A DNA stretch of 64,000 nt. Source: Aspidapion aeneum. Lineage: Eukaryota > Arthropoda > Insecta > Coleoptera > Brentidae. Shown here piece by piece: positions 40,946-51,629 of this stretch (its first letter is position 1; the number at the start of each line of letters is the position of its first letter). Both the position numbers and the translations under genes were made by a program. The stretch lies in assembly GCA_963576565.1 (NCBI GenBank), contig OY755038.1, positions 143,526,419 through 143,590,418 on the forward strand. Direction: 5' to 3'. Below the pieces are notes generated by a model. The model was not told the origin of the DNA. It made no database searches and saw only the letters and a program-made list of their open reading frames with translations.

Positions 40946-41528
40946 GTGCCAACCCCGACTAAATTTAGGGGCACTACAGACCGTTTAGAAGGTTTACCTT
41001 GAAGAAACCGCTACAAGTTGTCACCGCAACCTAAAATAACTCGCCGATAAAAATAACACCGCTAGACACAACTTCTTTAGTCGAGGAAAATGGTGTATTT
41101 TAAAAACCGAAGCTACAATACCAAAATATGGTTAGCATTGGAGTTTCTGTAAACCAACATTTGTATTTGAAGGAAAGCGCAGGAGGTTAAGGGTGCTTCG
41201 TATGGTTAGTAAACTGCTCCCTTGGTGTTTATCAAGGTTCCGCATTTTCAACCCTTGTATAGGGGTGTTCCGTAAAACCGCTCAACTTTGGGTGCCGGCC
41301 CAAAGTTGTACCGAAATCTGAACAACATTGGAGGACCGTCAAGACTATTAGGAGGCACTAGCGATGGGTATGATCAGAGAGAAATGCAGGGTTCTTTTTT
41401 TATTTTGTTTAAATTAGTTTTTGTTATTTTGTAAATCGTTTGTAAGGTTAAAAAAAAAAGGAACAAAGAAAGGTAGTCATTGAGTTTATTTTTTTTTGTT
41501 CTTTTTTTTTGCCGTAGTAGGTGGGGAA
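40946..41528. other. LARD interior before the 3' LTR, with polypurine tract
   Basis: No open frame of note. Ends in a T-rich run followed by AGGTGGGGAA (41519-41528), the purine tract directly abutting the 3' LTR. Confidence 0.6.
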
Positions 41529-43994
41529 TGTAACGAAGTTACTATTTTTTTTATTGTTTTGGAAACCGCCAAAAGTTATAACTCCGAACTCCAAAACCCC
41601 ATAATTAGTTAAAAAATATTTTTACTGAAACCTCAATTTTCGCTTATTAATTTTGTTTCATATTTTTCGAGGAAAAATGCCGTTTTGACATATGAATGAC
41701 ATTAAAGCCTTTCAAAACGTTTGTTGCAAAAAGACTAGATAAAATAATATTCCGAATAAGTGAATCCACGTTCATTTTTAAAAACGTGATTGGGTTTCAT
41801 TCGGTTATTTCCGTTGATTCTCGATTTGTAGTCGAGCTCTAGCCTATAAAACAGCAATGCCTTCGCCCATACGGGGATTAGAGATTTGTTTCTCGTTCGA
41901 GCACAATGTATAGGTGGTACGCGGTGTGTGTAGATGTCGACCGGTTTCTGGTAAGAATGGGATTTATAAAAGAAACCTCATTTTTGCCTAGTCAACGTTT
42001 TTATAATTCTATTTGATTTGAATTTATTTTGAACCGTGCAAATTACTTGATTGTCCTTTCCCGATTCCATGCTTTCCCGTTAGTATCTTACATGTTTTCT
42101 GGTATTTATTAATTTTCTTTCGCAAGAAAATTAAGAAACAAATCGGGTTTATTACTTGTGGGCTGCAGGTTCGTCACCAAGTAATAATCATCCCGGATTT
42201 GACACATCAGTTTCCCTTTTCCTGGTTTTTATTATTTTTGTTCTCTTTCAAGAAAGCAAAACTGATAACAAAGCTATAGATTATATTTCGTGGGATGTAT
42301 GTTTCGTCACCGACTTTAATTGTAGCGCTTTGCTAAACCCGCCGTCCTCGTTTCCCGTTTCCCGTTTTTTTTATTATTTTTGTTCTCTTTCAAAGAAGCA
42401 AAAATGATAACAAAGCTATAGATTATGTTTCGTGGGCCGTATGTTTCGTCACCGACTCATAACTGTAGCGCTTTTCTAAACCCCCGTCCTCGTTTCCCGA
42501 ATCCCGTTTTTTTATTATTATTTTTGTTCTCTTTCGAGGAAGCAAAAATGATAACAAAGCTATAGATTATATTTTGTGGGCTGTATGTTTCGTCACCGAC
42601 TTATAATTGTAGAGCTTTGCTAAACCCCCGTCCTCGTTTCCCGTTTCCCGTTTTTTTTTATTTTATTATTTTTTTTCTTTTTCAAGGAAGCAAAAATGAT
42701 AACAAAGCTATAGATTATGTTTCGTGGCCGTATGTTTCGTCACCGACTCATAATTGTAGCGCTTTGCTAAACCCCCGTCCTCGTTTCCCGAATCCCGTTT
42801 TTTTATTATTATTTTTGTTCTCTTTCGAGGAAGCAAAAATGATAACAAAGCTATAGATTATGTTTCGTGGGCCGTATGTTTCGTCACCGACTCATAATCA
42901 TCGCGGCTTTGTGCAGCCAGCTCTCCCGTTTAGATAAAACCTGGTATTTATTAATTTCTTCCTAATTCTCTTTTTATTTTTCAATTAACGATTTTTTTTT
43001 CTGTCACGATTATTGCTTCGTTATTGCCACGTTAGACCCGTGTCCCACCGCGACCTTATAAACTTAAAAGTTGGTATAGTTAAATTTTTTATCCGTTTCT
43101 TTTGTAAATAACCTGTTACCTGTTACCGTAAGACATATATGCTCTCGCCGTAAATTAAACCTGTTAAAGTGGTACCACATTCCGTTTCTATTTGTAAATA
43201 TTCTATTTAATTTTTTTTCCGTTTCTTTTGTACATAACCGACATGAACCGAACCGAACCGAACCGAACCGCGAGACATATATGACCCGAACAGTCCTGTG
43301 AAACTTCAAAGTTGGTAAAGTTTCGTTTTCTTCCAGTTAAATAGCCGTAAATTTGTAAAATTATAGTATGTAATTAACTACCAGCTGTTTAAGGAAATCT
43401 TTCTCCAATTTTTTTTTATGTTGGGAAAAGTCTTTTTGGGGCAAAAAGAAATCAGTATTTAACTAACGTCCATCCGATCTAATCGGACCTAACCAGATTT
43501 GTTAAATCCTTTTGTTAGAGTTCCGAGGTGATAAGGCGTTGAGTTTTAAGTCCTTTTTCATAGCTTTCACTTTTTTTTAAAAAACCTAACTGTCTGTGCT
43601 AGAATAGCGCAAACAAAGTAAACTGGAGTTTTTTTTTATTTGACTTGATAGAAATAAGGCATTTATAGTTTTGTTTTATTTATTAAGTTGCATATATTTA
43701 GTTATTTTCTTTGAGGGTTTGTACCACTAAATTAAAATGACAAAATACACATAAACTAGTATTTATAGAAATTGAGTTTTTAATGAAATTGTAGTTTACT
43801 TACCTGGTTATTCTCCACTGTTTAAAAGCATACCCAAGAGGCAAGGGAGACTCTAGGCTCCCTTATTTCCTAGAGTGGCGCCCGAGGCAAAATTTCGATC
43901 GATTCTATCCCTCGAAATCCCAGGATTGAATCGACCGAAACCCTGGGACGTCAAAAGTAGGGGAAAATTCGTTAGATGACGAAACCCTCTTACA
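41529..43994 (+). repeat. 3' LTR of the LARD-like element
   Basis: 2466 bp, same ends as the 5' LTR. Five rather than six 145-bp units (42229-42890), a TATA box at 41845, a GAACC run at 43243-43270, and the PBS-like TGGCGCCCGAGGC at 43875. A 54-bp patch near the start (41556-41609) replaces the 5' LTR sequence. Confidence 0.9.
41556..41609 (+). repeat. Hairpin-array patch inside the 3' LTR
   Basis: About 54 bp identical to a segment of the interior array near 32525-32579 (GGAAACCGCCAAAAGTTATA ... CCATAATTAGTT). It stands where the 5' LTR has an unrelated segment (8334-8365, AATTAATTTTCTAGACTATT...). Sequence on either side matches the 5' LTR. Confidence 0.85.
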
Positions 43995-45352
43995 GATGGT
44001 CGTGGCTTGTTCTCTTCTTTCAATCGCAAGATAGGTCCTACATCTTTGTCGTTAAGTTGTGTGGTTCTAATCGAAGCCGACATCCATTCTTCATCTGGTT
44101 CTAACTTTATCTGGCGCACGTAGGTAATTCCTTCTTTCTGGTCAATTTTCCTGCAATGTTTACAATCCTCAGGGCAAGGTCTTCTGGACAATGCATCTGC
44201 ATTCTTATGCACCCTTCCCGCTCGGTGCTTAATTTGATAATGGTATTGTTGTAGCTTTTCTATCCATCTCGCGACTTGCCCCTCAGGTTGTCTCATTTTC
44301 ATGAGCCACTGTAACGCAGCATGATCCGTTCTAATCAGAAACTCTTGTCCATAGAGGTATTTGTGAAAGTGATCTACGGATTTAATGATGGCTAGGAGCT
44401 CCTTTCTGGTAACACAATAATTTCTCTCTGGTTTGGATAGCTTTTTGCTGAAAAATTCGATGACCCGTTCTTCTCCATCTTGTACTTGGGAGAGTACTGC
44501 TCCTATGCCATCGTTACTTGCATCAGTATCTAATATGAATTTACCTTTTGGAATAGGATATGCGAGAATCGGACTAGAACATAATGCTGCCTTCAGTCTT
44601 CTAAATGCTTGGTCACATTCAGTATTCCATCTGTAAGAAGCTTTATCTTCTGTAAGTCTATGTAATGGAGACGCTATTTTGGTGAATCCTTCTTCAAATC
44701 GTCTGTAGTATGTACACAGACCCAAAAAGCTTCTCAATTCATGTTTGTGACGAGGTTGAGGCCATTCTTTTATTGCTTGTAACTTCTTTTCGTCGGTATG
44801 GATGCCTTCTCGGGAAACGACGTGACCCAGGAACTCAACTTTTTCTTGGAACAGAAAACATTTCTTTGAGTTCAATTTAAGATTTGCGTTCCTGATTCTT
44901 GAGAATACTTCTCGTAAATTATCTAGATGATCTTGAAATGATTTCCCCATTACTATGACATCATCCAAATAGACTAGGCAGGTTTTCCAAGTAAGGCCTC
45001 GTAGAACGACTTCCATTAGTCTTTCAAATGTAGCTGGGGCATTGCACAGGCCAAATGGCATCAGATTAAACTGATAAAGTCCACTTCCAGCAGAGAATGC
45101 AGTCTTCTCTTTATCTCTTTCAAAGATTCCTCCTTGCCAATACCCACTTTTCAGGTCAAGAGTAGAAAACCAATATGATCCTGCCAACGTTGTTAATGTG
45201 TCGTCTATTCTTGGCAGTGGGTAACTATCTTTCTTGGTCACATCGTTACACATTAAGTTTCCTGTAGTCGACACAAAATCTAGTACTTCCATCCTTTTTA
45301 GTGACCAACACCACAGGAGATGACCAAGGACTTGATGAATCTTCAATAACAC
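43995..45352 (-). pseudogene. pol: RT and RNase H part of Gypsy-B pol
   Basis: Reverse transcriptase core motifs are present: TLDLKSGYWQ, FGLCNAPATF and YLDDVIV. They are followed by the connection (KHELRSFLGLCTYYRRF) and RNase H (ILDTDASNDGIGAVLSQ, RNYCVTRKELLAI, IRTDHAALQWL). The frame ends at the LARD insertion (43995); the last 50 codons of the open frame are LARD LTR readthrough. At its upstream end it is separated from the RT N-terminus by a 10-bp insertion containing a stop near 45246. RT fingers and palm are therefore in different frames, and no active polyprotein can be made. Confidence 0.9.
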
Positions 45353-46868
45353 CGTCGCTGAGCATTTTATTAATGAGATTGTGAACTGCTTCTTGCTTGG
45401 CCATTGGTAGTCTTCTTGGGGGTTGTCTTATCGGTTGGGCATCGCCAGTGTTGATAGCGTGTTGAATAAGGTTTGTGCGTCCCGAACTACTCCTAGTTTC
45501 GAAGATATTACTTTGCTCTTCTATAAACTCTCTCGCTTTACTAAATTCTTCTGGAGTGAGATGTTGCCAAGTTGACTCAAATTGCTGAACTACCTCCATT
45601 GGTAACTTGCTTGTATCCTCGGAAGTTGGCTCTTCACATCTTGTTACTTTCTGTACTGGTTCAAATAATGTTACCACCTCCACCTTATTAATTTTGACAC
45701 TATTTGGGAAAATATTGGCGACTCTAATCGGGATGTCTTTATCGGTTTTAACTAGTGATTTTGCAACGAGGTAGGTGTTGGGTGTGTTTTGTTGGCTTAT
45801 GAGTCTGACGCAGCTTGATGTTTTACTTTCCAGCCTCCCAAAAATTATGGTCTCACTGTTACCGACTAGTCTTGTTGTGCATACTGCCACCACCTTAATT
45901 GGTTCTTTATTGATGTGACTATTTGACAAAATGAACTCTTCGTTCCCAAATCTTAGGGTATTAAGTTTATTATCAAATGCAAATCCATGTTTACTTATCA
46001 GGTCCATTCCCAATATAAATTCGTCTTCTATATCTGCAACTAATACCGAGTGGCGAATCTTCAACCTCCCCAACTGTAGGTCTATGTCTGTCTGCCCCAA
46101 CACGTCGGCGGATTCTCCAGTCACAGTCTTAAGTGTTATTTTCTTTTCTTTTGGTCGAATTTTATATCTCGTTGCAATTTTGAACTTAAGCAATGATATG
46201 GCAGCACCAGTGTCTACTGTTATATTAACTTTTCTTCCATTAATAAGTCCGTCGATGTTAAGACTGTCAGCAGTATGTTTGAAGCTCTTGATAGAGTAAA
46301 TTTTGGGGGCTAAATTCCCATTAGCCAACACCCGCCCCTCTGCGTTGACTAGTTTTTTCTGATCTCTTCTTCGGTACTCTGTCCCACTAGATGGTGAGCG
46401 AGACCTCATTTGGGCACGACAATCGCGTTGAATATGCCCTGTACGTCCGCATCTGAAACACTTTACATTTGGAGGGGATCGTCTACTTTCTTTCAAAGAA
46501 TCAATCTTCTCTATCAGTGATTGAAACAGTTGGTTTAGCGTTTTTAAGTTGACCTCATCTCCAGTGCTCATTTCTTCTCCCTCCTGAATTGAAACAGCTC
46601 TTACTTTTGGCCTGGACATATTATTTGATGATTCAATTTCAAGGGCTCGAATCAACACTTCACTGCTGTTATGGAAGCGTTGTCGACGAAGTAATTTTGC
46701 TAAGTCCGTGTCTCGCAAGCCGTTAATAAAGCGATCTACCGTGAAGGGATCTCTGTAATTTTCTGGCATTTCTGGGTAAGCCAAGTACATCAGCCTCCTG
46801 ATATCCGCTTCATACTCTTGTAATGACTCCCCTGCTCTTTGTTGACGAACATTTTCTAGCGCTGCCAC
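45246..46868 (-). pseudogene. gag-pol: Gag C-terminus, protease and RT N-terminus of Gypsy-B
   Basis: 540 codons open. It starts mid-Gag after a frameshift near 46905. The retrotransposon Gag segment (ESLQEYEADIRRLMYLAYP) leads to one CCHC knuckle CFRCGRTGHIQRDC, an SR-rich stretch, aspartic protease VDTGAAISLL with ILGMDLISKHGF, then RT fingers (DGVIEDSSSPWSSPVVLV, TRFCVDYRKLN). Gag and Pol are in one frame here, so no frameshift signal is needed. This intact knuckle and protease are the best guide to what Gypsy-A has lost. Confidence 0.9.
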
Positions 46869-47557
46869 TAAAGCGTTATAATTCTGTTTTTGTTCGACTG
46901 GAATGGACCGTAAAAGTCAGGTTCCCGTAGAGCTACTAATAACGCTCTAGCTTTTTCGTCCTCGTCCCAACCATTTGCAGCGGCGGCAGCTTTAAATTGT
47001 TGTTTGTAGGTGGACCAGGAGGACGTACCGTCAAAATTTGGAGGCTTAATGTTCTGGTTGGAATTCACGACACATCCCTGAGCTTTTATTTTGTTGTGTT
47101 CTTTCTGAAGCTGTATAAGCTGTTTCGACACGTCCTGGAATTTTTCTTCCATGGTTTGAAAAACTTCTTCCCTTACATTCTGTAGTTCGTTCTCCACTTT
47201 TTCTTCAACATGTTGTACCTTTTATTCAACATTTTGTACCTTCTCTTTAACATTTTGTACCGTTTCTTCTACATTCTGCAAATTATTTTGTACCTTTTGT
47301 TCTACACTATGCATTCTTTGGGTTATTTCTTCCTTAAGATTTTCGGTTACAGTCTTGAACTCTTCTCTCAGCTGTTCGGAGTTGCTCTTTATCTGATCGA
47401 AGTTTTCTTGCATGCTATCTAATGTCTGTCTCATGTCATTCCGGTTTTGTCCCATGGTCTGTTTCATATCGTTCTGATTTTGAGCCATTTGAGCTGCTAG
47501 AGCCTGTATCATTTTAGTTAGATCTTCCATCTTTGCCGATCCTTGTCTAGTAAGCAT
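46868..47557 (-). pseudogene. gag: Gag N-terminus of Gypsy-B, one stop and one frameshift
   Basis: ATG 47557 (MLTRQGSAKMEDL). The coiled-coil region has heptad-like VQNVEETVQNVKEKV repeats. A TAA at 47222 interrupts the repeat (GAA to TAA by comparison with neighbouring units), after which the same frame continues to about 46905 (PPNFDGTSSWSTYKQQF) and then shifts. The repeat region is longer than in Gypsy-A, pointing to expansion of the coiled coil. Confidence 0.88.
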
Positions 47558-47589
47558 CAACTTCCTGATAAATCACTTAAAACGTCTAT

Positions 47590-48360
47590 TTTTGGGCTAT
47601 AAAGCGAATGTCGAAGTCGGTTTTTCAATATCTCTTCCAATTCTTAAATAGAACCTAATGGAATGTTCTGGAATATACTGGTAAATGCTACTCTTTCTGC
47701 TACTAGGCAAATGTAGAAGTCAATTTTTGATTATCTCTTTTGATTCTCGAATAGACCGTCGTAGAATGTTATGGAATATTCTAGAAATAATTTATAATTC
47801 TTACTTTTAAAATAACTAAGCTACTGTCGAAGTCGGTATTTGTATATCTCTTCTAGTTTTTGAATAGAACGTCGTAGAATGTTATGGAATCTTCTAGAAA
47901 TTCTTTCTAATTCTTACTTTTGAAATAACTAAACTAATGTCGAAATCGAATTTGTATATCTCTTCTAGTTTTTGAATAGAACGTCGCAGAATGTTATGGA
48001 ATCTTCTAGAAATTCTTTTTAGTTCTTACTTTTGAAATTACTAAGCTAATGTCGAAGTCTCTTTTTGGATATTTCTTCTGGTTTTCGAATAGAGCGTCGT
48101 AGAAAGTGATGGAATATTCTAGAAATTCTTTCTGATTCTTACTTTTAAAATTACTAATCTAATGTCGAAGTCGGTATTTGTATATCTCTTCTAGTTTTTG
48201 AATAGAACGTCGTAGAATGTTATAGAATATTCTAGAAAATCTCTCTAATTATCAATTTTTGGACTGTAAAGTTAATGTTGAAGTCGGTTCTTAAATATCT
48301 CTTTTAGTTTTTGAATAAAACAATATCGAACTTCTTCGAATATTCTAGAAAAATCACTTA
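47590..48360 (-). repeat. Leader tandem repeats of Gypsy-B
   Basis: Six or more units of about 120-125 bp between primer site and gag, homologous to 1110-1640 in Gypsy-A. Core words on the minus strand: CCGACTTCGACATTAG, TCTAGAA(T/G)ATTCCATAAC and TACGACGTTCTATTC. Confidence 0.82.
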
Positions 48361-48523
48361 TTGTTTTTCTGTCCAATTGTCCTATCCGGTGGTAATATGT
48401 AAGGGTAGTCTTTGCACTATTCAGTTCCGAATATTCTGGCAAAATCACTTACTGTTCTTCTTTTTAATTGTCCTAGCCGGTGGTACTGTGTAAGGATAGT
48501 CTTTGCACTATTTATTTCTTTTA

Positions 48524-48541
48524 ATCTCACTTCTGACACCA
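48524..48541 (-). other. Primer-binding site of Gypsy-B, tRNA-Leu type
   Basis: Minus strand TGGTGTCAGAAGTGAGAT, 2 bp from the LTR, identical to the Gypsy-A site. Confidence 0.78.
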
Positions 48542-48543
48542 AT

Positions 48544-48978
48544 TGTTACGATTTCACAATTACAAATTAAAGCTCGCAATTGTTGAAAACGATACGTCAA
48601 TTTATTTCGACAAATTATGTACAAAAACACGCACTTAAACTTACTAATAACTTGCTAATAATTCACTACTATAATCGGTCTATTAACTTCGTGTTAATAT
48701 CTCACGACCACTACAGTACGTTATCTGTGACTGACTCTGATGCACGACGTCCGGCCTTATATATGAGGGGCTGCCTACAATTCGAGAATTTTCCATCTTT
48801 GTTCGATTCCGAATCATTCCGCCCATTTCTGGAGCCGGACCGTTCACATACCAGTTCGTCACAGATAACGCAACTAAAACCTAGATTAAGAATACAACCA
48901 TGAAATACGTTAACCTAATACTACACTAAACCTAAATAAATTCTAACTATAAAATTTAAATAACTTAAATTTGTAACA
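48544..48978 (-). repeat. 5' LTR of Gypsy-B
   Basis: 435 bp, near-identical partner of 6627-7061. A TATATA at 48758-48763 (minus strand) is the expected promoter. The 107-codon plus-strand frame present in both LTRs is antisense noise. Confidence 0.93.
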
Positions 48979-48982
48979 ATAT

Positions 48983-49630
48983 TATATGAAATTCGGTAGC
49001 CCTGTGCAATTCAGTGGATCACACACCAACTCGATGCGATGGCTACGCGATAAACTGAAGCCAAAAGCACCGTCGTCACGCTGCCACTTTTCTCTTGGCT
49101 CCTTCGAATAGAGATAGATTTTATCTGGAGCCTATATGAGCGACAGTGCCAATGGGGCCAATGTTTGACATTTTAGCGTTGTTTTAATAGAATAAATCAA
49201 AGAAATTTTGTGCCCGGCACAGGCCATCAGTTAGTAGTATTACTCGCATTGTTTTTATGCGTGGACCATGGATGTTTTAATTTACGCTCTTTACAATACA
49301 TTTCAATTATTTCAGCAGAATTTTTTGATAAATCTTGAGTCATTTTATGGCTGAATTCCGGTGGTCTTGGGTAAGTTTAAAAAAAAAAAATAGAATTAGA
49401 AACCCCAAACATAGTAGTAGTAGGTATGTTTTTTAACGACTTGTGAGTATTTTTTTTTACTGACTTAAAATTGTGGCACCGCCATGTTGTATTAACACGA
49501 GCCGACGCTGTGTTTCTTGTAGGAGAAATTTGAACTCTATCGCCACCTTTTAGTGAAATATTTAGATAATAAAAACGGGTATTACATTTCATACATTGTA
49601 CATTTGTACAAAAAATCTTGACTTAACTAT
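48983..49630. other. Spacer between Gypsy-B and the hAT-like element
   Basis: A moderately GC-balanced stretch (48995-49160) gives way to AT-rich DNA. No convincing frame, no RNA gene. It would be contiguous with 6206-6622 before Gypsy-B inserted. Confidence 0.4.
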
Positions 49631-50366
49631 ATTATGATCAGGGCCGGACTGGGTACATAGGGGCCCCGGCGGGAGAGCATCAGGGCCAAGGGCCCCGTAA
49701 CCAGAAAAACAAGATGTGTTTATTTAGTTATTCTAAACTTTTTACAGATCCAGTATGTCCGGGGGGTGGGGGATTGGCCAAGGAGGCCACAAAAACGTTT
49801 TTTTTTTGCGATTTCAAATAAGTTTATGCTCTAAAGTTGGCCATTAGATTAAAACAAAATGCGCCGCAGGCCAAAATAAAAAAAAAACTGTAAAAAAAGT
49901 ATTAATTTTTGTGACTTTTTTTAATGTTATGTAAATTTTAAAGATTACATGCTTTATCTTAAAAAGGGGGGTCTCGGGCCCCTCAGGCCCTCCGTGGAAT
50001 TCGCCTGTGATTGGGCTAGAGAATATATATAGCTAGACTCTCGGATGGCACGTATTATTGAATTTAAACAGATCGGATTTGACCAAAGTTAAAATAGCAA
50101 ATCGAAAATGGCCGCCAACAGATATTTTAGTTTGACATTTCGTTATCTGGTTTAGAAATCTCAAGTCTTGTCAACACTGTTTTTATTTATTTGTATTTCT
50201 GCCAGTTTTTTTATATTAAATTTGGAATAAAATCTAACTTTTAAGAACTGTTCAGGCAGTGTTGTAAGACTTTTCTGACGACTTTCCTTCAACTAAGTAA
50301 CAAAAACCCTTCATATCCTTTAAAACAGTAAGGTGTTCGACACCAAACCAAAAAAACGAAAGGTCT

Positions 50367-51629
50367 GGAACGAAATAGCGAGTATTAAAATAGCGGTATC
50401 GAAATAGCGATGTAATGAAAGAGCGACTATAAAATAGCGATGTAACAAAATAGCGATGTAACAAAATAGCGACTATCAAAATAGCGATGTAACAAAATAG
50501 CGACTATCAAAATGGCGATGTAAGAAAATAGCGACTATCACAATAGCGAGGTAATAAAATAGCGACTATCAAAATAGCGATATTTCGATTGTGTTTTGGC
50601 ATATAGCTCGACTAAAGCGGTTGTTTCTAAGAAATTTTTTCAAAAAAAAACTTTCCTGACTTCTTTCCGGGATCCTAGAGGGTGTGAAACCGAACCAAAC
50701 CGAACCGAACCGAACCGAACCGAACCGAACCGAACCGAACCGAACCGAACCGAACCGAACCGAACCGAACCGAACCGAACCGAACCGAACCGAACCGAAC
50801 CGAACCGAACCGAACCGAACCGAACCGAACCGAACCGAACCGAACCGAACCGAACCGAACCGAACCGAACCGAACCGAACCGAACCGAACCGAACCGAAC
50901 CGAACCGAACCGAACCGAACCGAACCGAACCGAACCGAACCGAACCGAACCGAACCGAACCGAACCGAATCGAACCGAACCGAACCGAACCGAACCGAAC
51001 CGAACCGAACCGAACCGAACCGAACCGAACCGAACCGAACCGAACCGAACCGAACCGAACCGAACCGAACCGAACCAAACCGAACCGAACCGAACCGAAG
51101 ATATATTAAAAAAAAGCTCTCCAGACTTCTTTTCCGGAATCCTAGAGAGTGTGAATCTGAACAGAACCGAATTCGGTTCAGATCGGTTCGGTTCGGTTCG
51201 GACTCAAACCCTCTAGGATCCCGGAAAAGAATCGGGGAAGTTTTTTTTTAAATAATAATAGTCAAAATACCGCAGGTTGTAATAGCGCATTTCGGTTCGT
51301 TTGGGTTTGGATTGACTTGATTCGATTCGGTTTGGTTTCGTTTGATTCGGTATTTTGATGCATCGCTATTTTGATACATCGCTATTTTAATACATCGCTA
51401 TTTTGATACATCGCTATTTTGATACATCGCTATTTTGATTGTCGCTATTTTGATTGTCGCTATTTTGATACATCGCTATTTTGATATGTCGCTGTTTTGT
51501 TACAAACGCTAAATTTTGATACATCGCTATTTTGATAGTCCCGATTTCATAACATCGCTATTTTGATAGTCGCTATTTCGTTACTCGCTATTTCGTACGT
51601 CGCTATTTTGTACATCGCTATTTCGTTCC
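50367..51629. repeat. Fold-back-like palindrome with tandem-repeat arms
   Basis: The left arm (50367-50583) is a minisatellite of 'aaaatagcga' plus TGTAAC or CTATC. The right arm (51349-51629) is the same minisatellite inverted, and both outer ends read GGAACGAAATAGCGA. Inside, a 'ccgggatcctagagggt' segment flanks the centre in inverted orientation (50668 and 51211), with a third copy at 51136. The centre is a long GAACC array. Long inverted arms made of short tandem repeats are the signature of Foldback elements. No clear target duplication was found. Confidence 0.65.
50688..51099 (+). repeat. Long (GAACC)n pentamer array
   Basis: About 82 tandem pentamers, nearly perfect; the few variants include GAACCAAACC near both ends and one GAATC near 50968. 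A short inverted GGTTC run follows at 51175-51199. Both strands are open through it, giving spurious EPNRT and VRFGS repeat peptides. Confidence 0.97.

Larger units (their letters stand above)
8306..43994 (+). mobile_element. LARD-like LTR element with 2.5-2.6-kb LTRs, hosting a Polinton and a BEL/Pao element
   Basis: Bounded by TGTAACGAAG...CTCTTACA and the 4-bp target duplication GATG (8302-8305 and 43995-43998). LTRs are 8306-10912 and 41529-43994. A tRNA-Lys-type primer site follows the left LTR at 10917, and a purine tract AGGTGGGGAA (41519-41528) precedes the right LTR, which fixes the orientation as plus. Excluding the Polinton (14819-31635) and BEL/Pao-1 (32766-40091), the interior is about 6.5 kb of tandem arrays and non-coding sequence with no gag or pol. 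This matches the definition of a large retrotransposon derivative. The 4-bp duplication and TG/CA ends suggest mobilisation by Gypsy-type machinery, but the primer type differs from the Gypsy copies here, so the helper is not in the window. Confidence 0.88.
6627..48978 (-). mobile_element. Gypsy-B: Ty3/Gypsy LTR element split by a 35.7-kb insertion
   Basis: 435-bp LTRs at 6627-7061 and 48544-48978, 4-bp target duplication ATAT at 6623-6626 and 48979-48982. Removing the insertion at 8306-43994 and one copy of its GATG duplication rejoins the pol frame in phase within the segment between RNase H and integrase. It has two extra codons compared with Gypsy-A. The uninterrupted element would be about 6.66 kb. 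It has RT, RNase H and integrase catalytic motifs, but gag carries one stop and one frameshift and RT one 10-bp insertion. Confidence 0.93.

Noticed and set aside
42156..42856. Reading frames of 79-83 codons in the LARD 3' LTR
   Set aside because: They are made by the 145-bp tandem units, are not kept in the 5' LTR in the same form and have no sensible composition.
50688..51099. Telomere or interstitial telomere array
   Set aside because: CCGAA/TTCGG is one base from insect TTAGG but is not a telomere unit known to me, and the array sits inside a fold-back structure within a hAT-like element.
50596..51216. Long open frames on both strands encoding repeated EPNRT or VRFGS
   Set aside because: A 15-bp-periodic pentamer without stops is open in several frames on both strands; there is no start context or other coding signal.
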